From an uncultured Rhodanobacteraceae bacterium (GTDB lineage Bacteria; Pseudomonadota; Gammaproteobacteria; Xanthomonadales; Rhodanobacteraceae), in NCBI GenBank assembly GCA_937902695.1, contig CALFNI010000182.1, positions 1-7,387 of the forward strand: 7,387 nucleotides of DNA, read 5' to 3'. Made by a program: the position numbers and the translations under genes. The notes beneath the pieces are model-generated. The model searched no databases. It was not told the DNA's origin and saw only the letters and a list, made by a program, of their open reading frames with translations. This document shows, one piece after another, positions 5,195 through 7,387 of this stretch (within the stretch, counting starts at the first letter, position 1; every line of letters starts with the position of its first letter).

Positions 5195-6412
5195 TCAGTG
5201 CACCGCGCCCGCAATGTTCATGATCGGCAGCACGATCGCGAGCATGATCATCGCGACCACCACCGTCATCACGATCGTCGTCGCCGGCACCAGCGCTGCG
5301 AGCAGCCGGTCGAGCGTGTTCTTGACCTCGATGTCGAACGTGTCGGCGACCTTCATCAGCATCGACTCGAGCTCGCCCGATTCCTCGCCGACGCTGATCA
5401 TCTGCAGCGCGAGCTTCGGAAACTGCTTGGACTGCGAAAGCGCATAACCGAGACCGCCGCCGGTCTTCACTTCCTCGGAGGCCTGCTCGACCGCTTGCGC
5501 GAGCACCGTGTTGGTCATGACGTTGCGCGCGGTGGCAAGACCATTCAGCAGCGGCACGCCGTTCTTCAGGAGCGTGCCGAGCGTGCGCGACAGGCGCGCG
5601 GTCTCGAGCTTGCGCGTCACGTCGCCGATGATGCGCATGCGCAGAAAGCGCGCATCGATGCGAAGCCGCGCCTCGGGATCGGACATCTGCCGCCTGAACC
5701 AGCCAAGGCCGAGCACGACGCCGATGATGATCAGCCACCAGAACGTCTGGAGTGTCGAGCCGACCGCGAGCACGATCTTCGTGATCATCGGCATCTCGAC
5801 GTTCATGTCCTCGAACATTGGCGCGAACTGCGGCACGACGTAGACGAGCAGGATCATCAGCGAGACCAGCACCATGCCGATCAGGAACGCGGGATAGATC
5901 ATCGCGTTGATGACGCTCGACTTGAGCTGGCGGCTGCGCTCGAGGTAATCGCCGAGCCGGCGCAGCGTCTCGTCGAGCGAGCCGCCGGTCTCGCCGGCGC
6001 GCACCATGTTGATGTAGAGCTTGGAGAAGCTGCCGTGCTCGGCTTCGAGCGCGTCCGACAGCGGCGTGCCGCCGCGCACCTGGTCGCGCACGCGCTCGAG
6101 CATGCGTTTCGCCTTCACGCCTTCGGGAAGGTCGAGCAGCATCTGCAGCGCGCGATCGAGCGGCTGGCCCGCGCCGAGCAGCGTCGCGAGCATCTGCGTG
6201 AACTGCAGGATCTGCGTGTCGCGCAGCGTGGCCCGCTTGAAGAGCGCCGCGAACAGGCCGCGCGAATCCGCGCTGTCCGCCTCGCGCACTTCGAGCGGGA
6301 TGTTGCCGGCATCCTGCAGCTTGCCGATGACTTCGTCGTGCGTGCCGACGTCCATCTGGCCGTCGAGCGTTTCGCCGGCTGCGGTGACCGCCTTGTAATA
6401 GAAGAGCGTCAT
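5195..6412 (-). CDS. gspF: T2SS inner-membrane platform protein GspF
   Basis: Polytopic inner-membrane protein of the assembly platform; in this family it contacts GspE and GspL and is thought to pass ATPase motion to the pseudopilins. The product has 405 residues, the normal size. It opens with the typical MTLFYYKAV and has an N-terminal cytoplasmic region, then two copies of the T2SSF domain (about 68-192 and 272-396). The paralogous motifs MVRAGETGGSLDETL (137-151) and VGEESGELESML (341-352) mark the two copies. Three membrane segments are visible at about 170-194, 222-239 and 373-397. The start is ATG, 13 nt after the gspE stop, with AAGGA upstream. Downstream is a 42-nt gap filled by a tandem repeat. 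Nothing is missing. PilC is the type IV pilus homologue, but the operon settles the call. Confidence 0.98.
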   Translation of the reverse strand: MTLFYYKAVTAAGETLDGQMDVGTHDEVIGKLQDAGNIPLEVREADSADSRGLFAALFKRATLRDTQILQFTQMLATLLGAGQPLDRALQMLLDLPEGVKAKRMLERVRDQVRGGTPLSDALEAEHGSFSKLYINMVRAGETGGSLDETLRRLGDYLERSRQLKSSVINAMIYPAFLIGMVLVSLMILLVYVVPQFAPMFEDMNVEMPMITKIVLAVGSTLQTFWWLIIIGVVLGLGWFRRQMSDPEARLRIDARFLRMRIIGDVTRKLETARLSRTLGTLLKNGVPLLNGLATARNVMTNTVLAQAVEQASEEVKTGGGLGYALSQSKQFPKLALQMISVGEESGELESMLMKVADTFDIEVKNTLDRLLAALVPATTIVMTVVVAMIMLAIVLPIMNIAGAVH

Positions 6413-6422
6413 GGGGCGGCCA

Positions 6423-6427
6423 TCCTT
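6423..6427 (-). promoter_or_regulatory. Ribosome binding site of gspF
   Basis: AAGGA on the minus strand lies 10 nt before the gspF ATG and overlaps the last bases of gspE, including its TAA stop. An ATG inside the same stretch (6421-6423) is out of frame with gspF, so 6412 remains the best start. Confidence 0.6.
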
Positions 6428-7387
6428 AGTTGTCCGACGAGGTCACGCGCAGCACTTCCTCGAGCGTCGTCTGCCCGCCGAGTGCCTTCACGAGCCCGTC
6501 CTCGAACATCGTGCGCATGCCTTCCTTGCGCGCAGCTTCCTCCAGATCGCCCATGCCGGCGTGCTGCATGATCATGCGGCGCAGGTTGTCCGACATGACG
6601 AGGAACTCCATGATCGTCGTGCGCCCGTAGTAGCCGGTGGGGTTCTGCACGGACGAGCCCGGCTTGTAGAGCCGGATCGGGCGTTCCTCGGTGAAGCGAT
6701 CGAGCTCGTACTCGCTGATCACTTCGGGCATCGCCTCGTATGCCTCGGCCGTCGATGCGTCCAGCCTGCGCACGAGCCGCTGCGCGAGCACGCCGTTGAC
6801 GGTCGACGTGAGGAGGTAATCCTCGACGCCCATGTCGAGCATGCGCGTGACCGCGCCGGCGGCGTTGTTGGTGTGCAGCGTCGAGAGCACGAGGTGGCCC
6901 GTCAGCGCCGACTGGATCGCGATGCGCGCCGTTTCGAGATCGCGCATTTCGCCGATCATGATGATGTCCGGATCCTGACGCACGATCGAGCGCAGCGCGT
7001 GCGAGAAGTCGAGGCCGATCTGCGGCTTGGCCTGGATCTGGTTGATGCCTTCGATCTGGTATTCGACCGGATCCTCGACCGTGATGATCTTGACGTCCGG
7101 CGTGTTGAGCTTGGAAAGCGCCGTGTAGAGCGTCGTCGTCTTGCCCGAGCCGGTCGGGCCGGTGACGAGCAGGATGCCGTGCGGAAGCTCCAGCACGTTG
7201 ATGAACTTCGACAGGAACTGGTCCGTGAAGCCGAGCGAGTGGAAATCGAACACGATCGCTTCGCGGTCGAGGATACGCATGACCACCGATTCGCCGTGCG
7301 CGGTCGGCACCGTCGACACGCGAAGATCGAGCTCCTTGCCCTGCACGCGGATCATGATGCGGCCGTCCTGCGGCAGGCGGCGCTCGG
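6426..7387 (-). CDS. gspE: T2SS assembly ATPase GspE, C-terminal part (5' end beyond the window)
   Basis: Cytoplasmic hexameric ATPase that powers pseudopilus assembly. The visible part is 319 complete codons; the reading frame stays open to the right edge, so the N-terminal domains are outside. The first visible residues, [10 protein letters not shown], are the conserved GspE/PilB stretch ahead of the nucleotide-binding core. In fragment numbering: Walker A GPTGSGKT at about 76-83, Asp box ITVEDPVEY at about 101-109, Walker B region [12 protein letters not shown] at about 138-149, and the His box STLHTNNA just after it. The C-terminal subdomain that normally binds zinc with two CxxC pairs is present in outline (LVRRLDAST, then PTGYYGRT) but has no cysteine; the whole fragment has none. 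It ends with TAA 13 nt before gspF. Other secretion ATPases (PilB, PilT) are possible homologues, but the gspF-gspM context makes GspE nearly certain. Confidence 0.97.
   Translation of the reverse strand, partial: ERRLPQDGRIMIRVQGKELDLRVSTVPTAHGESVVMRILDREAIVFDFHSLGFTDQFLSKFINVLELPHGILLVTGPTGSGKTTTLYTALSKLNTPDVKIITVEDPVEYQIEGINQIQAKPQIGLDFSHALRSIVRQDPDIIMIGEMRDLETARIAIQSALTGHLVLSTLHTNNAAGAVTRMLDMGVEDYLLTSTVNGVLAQRLVRRLDASTAEAYEAMPEVISEYELDRFTEERPIRLYKPGSSVQNPTGYYGRTTIMEFLVMSDNLRRMIMQHAGMGDLEEAARKEGMRTMFEDGLVKALGGQTTLEEVLRVTSSDN

Noticed and set aside
4173..5738. Fusion protein extending gspH upstream through gspG into gspF
   Set aside because: The frame happens to be open upstream, but the upstream part is Arg/Ala/Gly-rich shadow sequence; the pseudopilin begins near 4712 just after the gspG stop.
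4802..6571. 589-codon plus-strand frame opposite gspE, gspF and gspG
   Set aside because: It spans three well-supported genes antisense, is full of Arg, His and Glu with no fold signal, and crosses gene borders and the repeat.

Overview
The whole window is part of one type II secretion system (T2SS, general secretory pathway) operon. It reads right to left on the minus strand. In transcription order the genes are gspE (3' part only, cut by the right edge), gspF, gspG, gspH, gspI, gspJ, gspK, gspL and gspM (5' part only, cut by the left edge). Every gene is supported by family motifs in its translation. There is no gene-free stretch longer than 42 bases, and I see no promoter, rho-independent terminator, RNA gene, CRISPR or insertion sequence. 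The plus strand carries only antisense shadows of the GC-rich genes.

Layout: gspE end (6426-7387), 13-nt gap, gspF (5195-6412), 42-nt gap holding a tandem repeat, gspG (4718-5152), 5-nt gap, gspH (4173-4712), 37-nt gap, gspI (3548-4135), ATGA overlap, gspJ (2742-3551), GTGA overlap, gspK (1816-2745), 5-nt gap, gspL (410-1810), 17-nt overlap, gspM (1-426). This tight packing points to one transcript with translational coupling. Three starts are GTG (gspK, gspL, gspM); two of them (gspK, gspM) are fixed by strong Shine-Dalgarno sequences.

How they work together: GspE is the cytoplasmic ATPase, GspF the inner-membrane platform protein, and GspL and GspM link the ATPase to the periplasm. GspG is the major pseudopilin. 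GspH, GspI, GspJ and GspK are minor pseudopilins that start and tip the pseudopilus, which pushes folded exoproteins through the outer-membrane secretin. The secretin (GspD), GspN and the prepilin peptidase are not in the window. By the common E-to-N, D order of Xanthomonas-type (Xps) operons, gspN and gspD may lie beyond the left edge.

Organism: high GC, the E-F-G-H-I-J-K-L-M order, a GspM of the short subtype-b kind and GspL with a PilN-like C-terminal half suggest a gammaproteobacterium of the Xanthomonadales/Lysobacterales. The CGGGATT tandem repeats, which I recall as common in that order, fit too. This is inference, not a database match.

No new system is visible. The most interesting points are: (1) dispersed palindromic repeats lie inside the 5' ends of gspJ and gspH, so they encode unusually long prepilin leaders of 40 and 37 residues, and a third copy fills the gspF-gspG gap; (2) GspE keeps all nucleotide-binding motifs but has lost all four cysteines of the zinc-binding subdomain; (3) GspL ends in a long Lys/Ala/Pro/Asp-rich tail; (4) GspI is enlarged by two Gly/Ala/Asn/Gln-rich segments.
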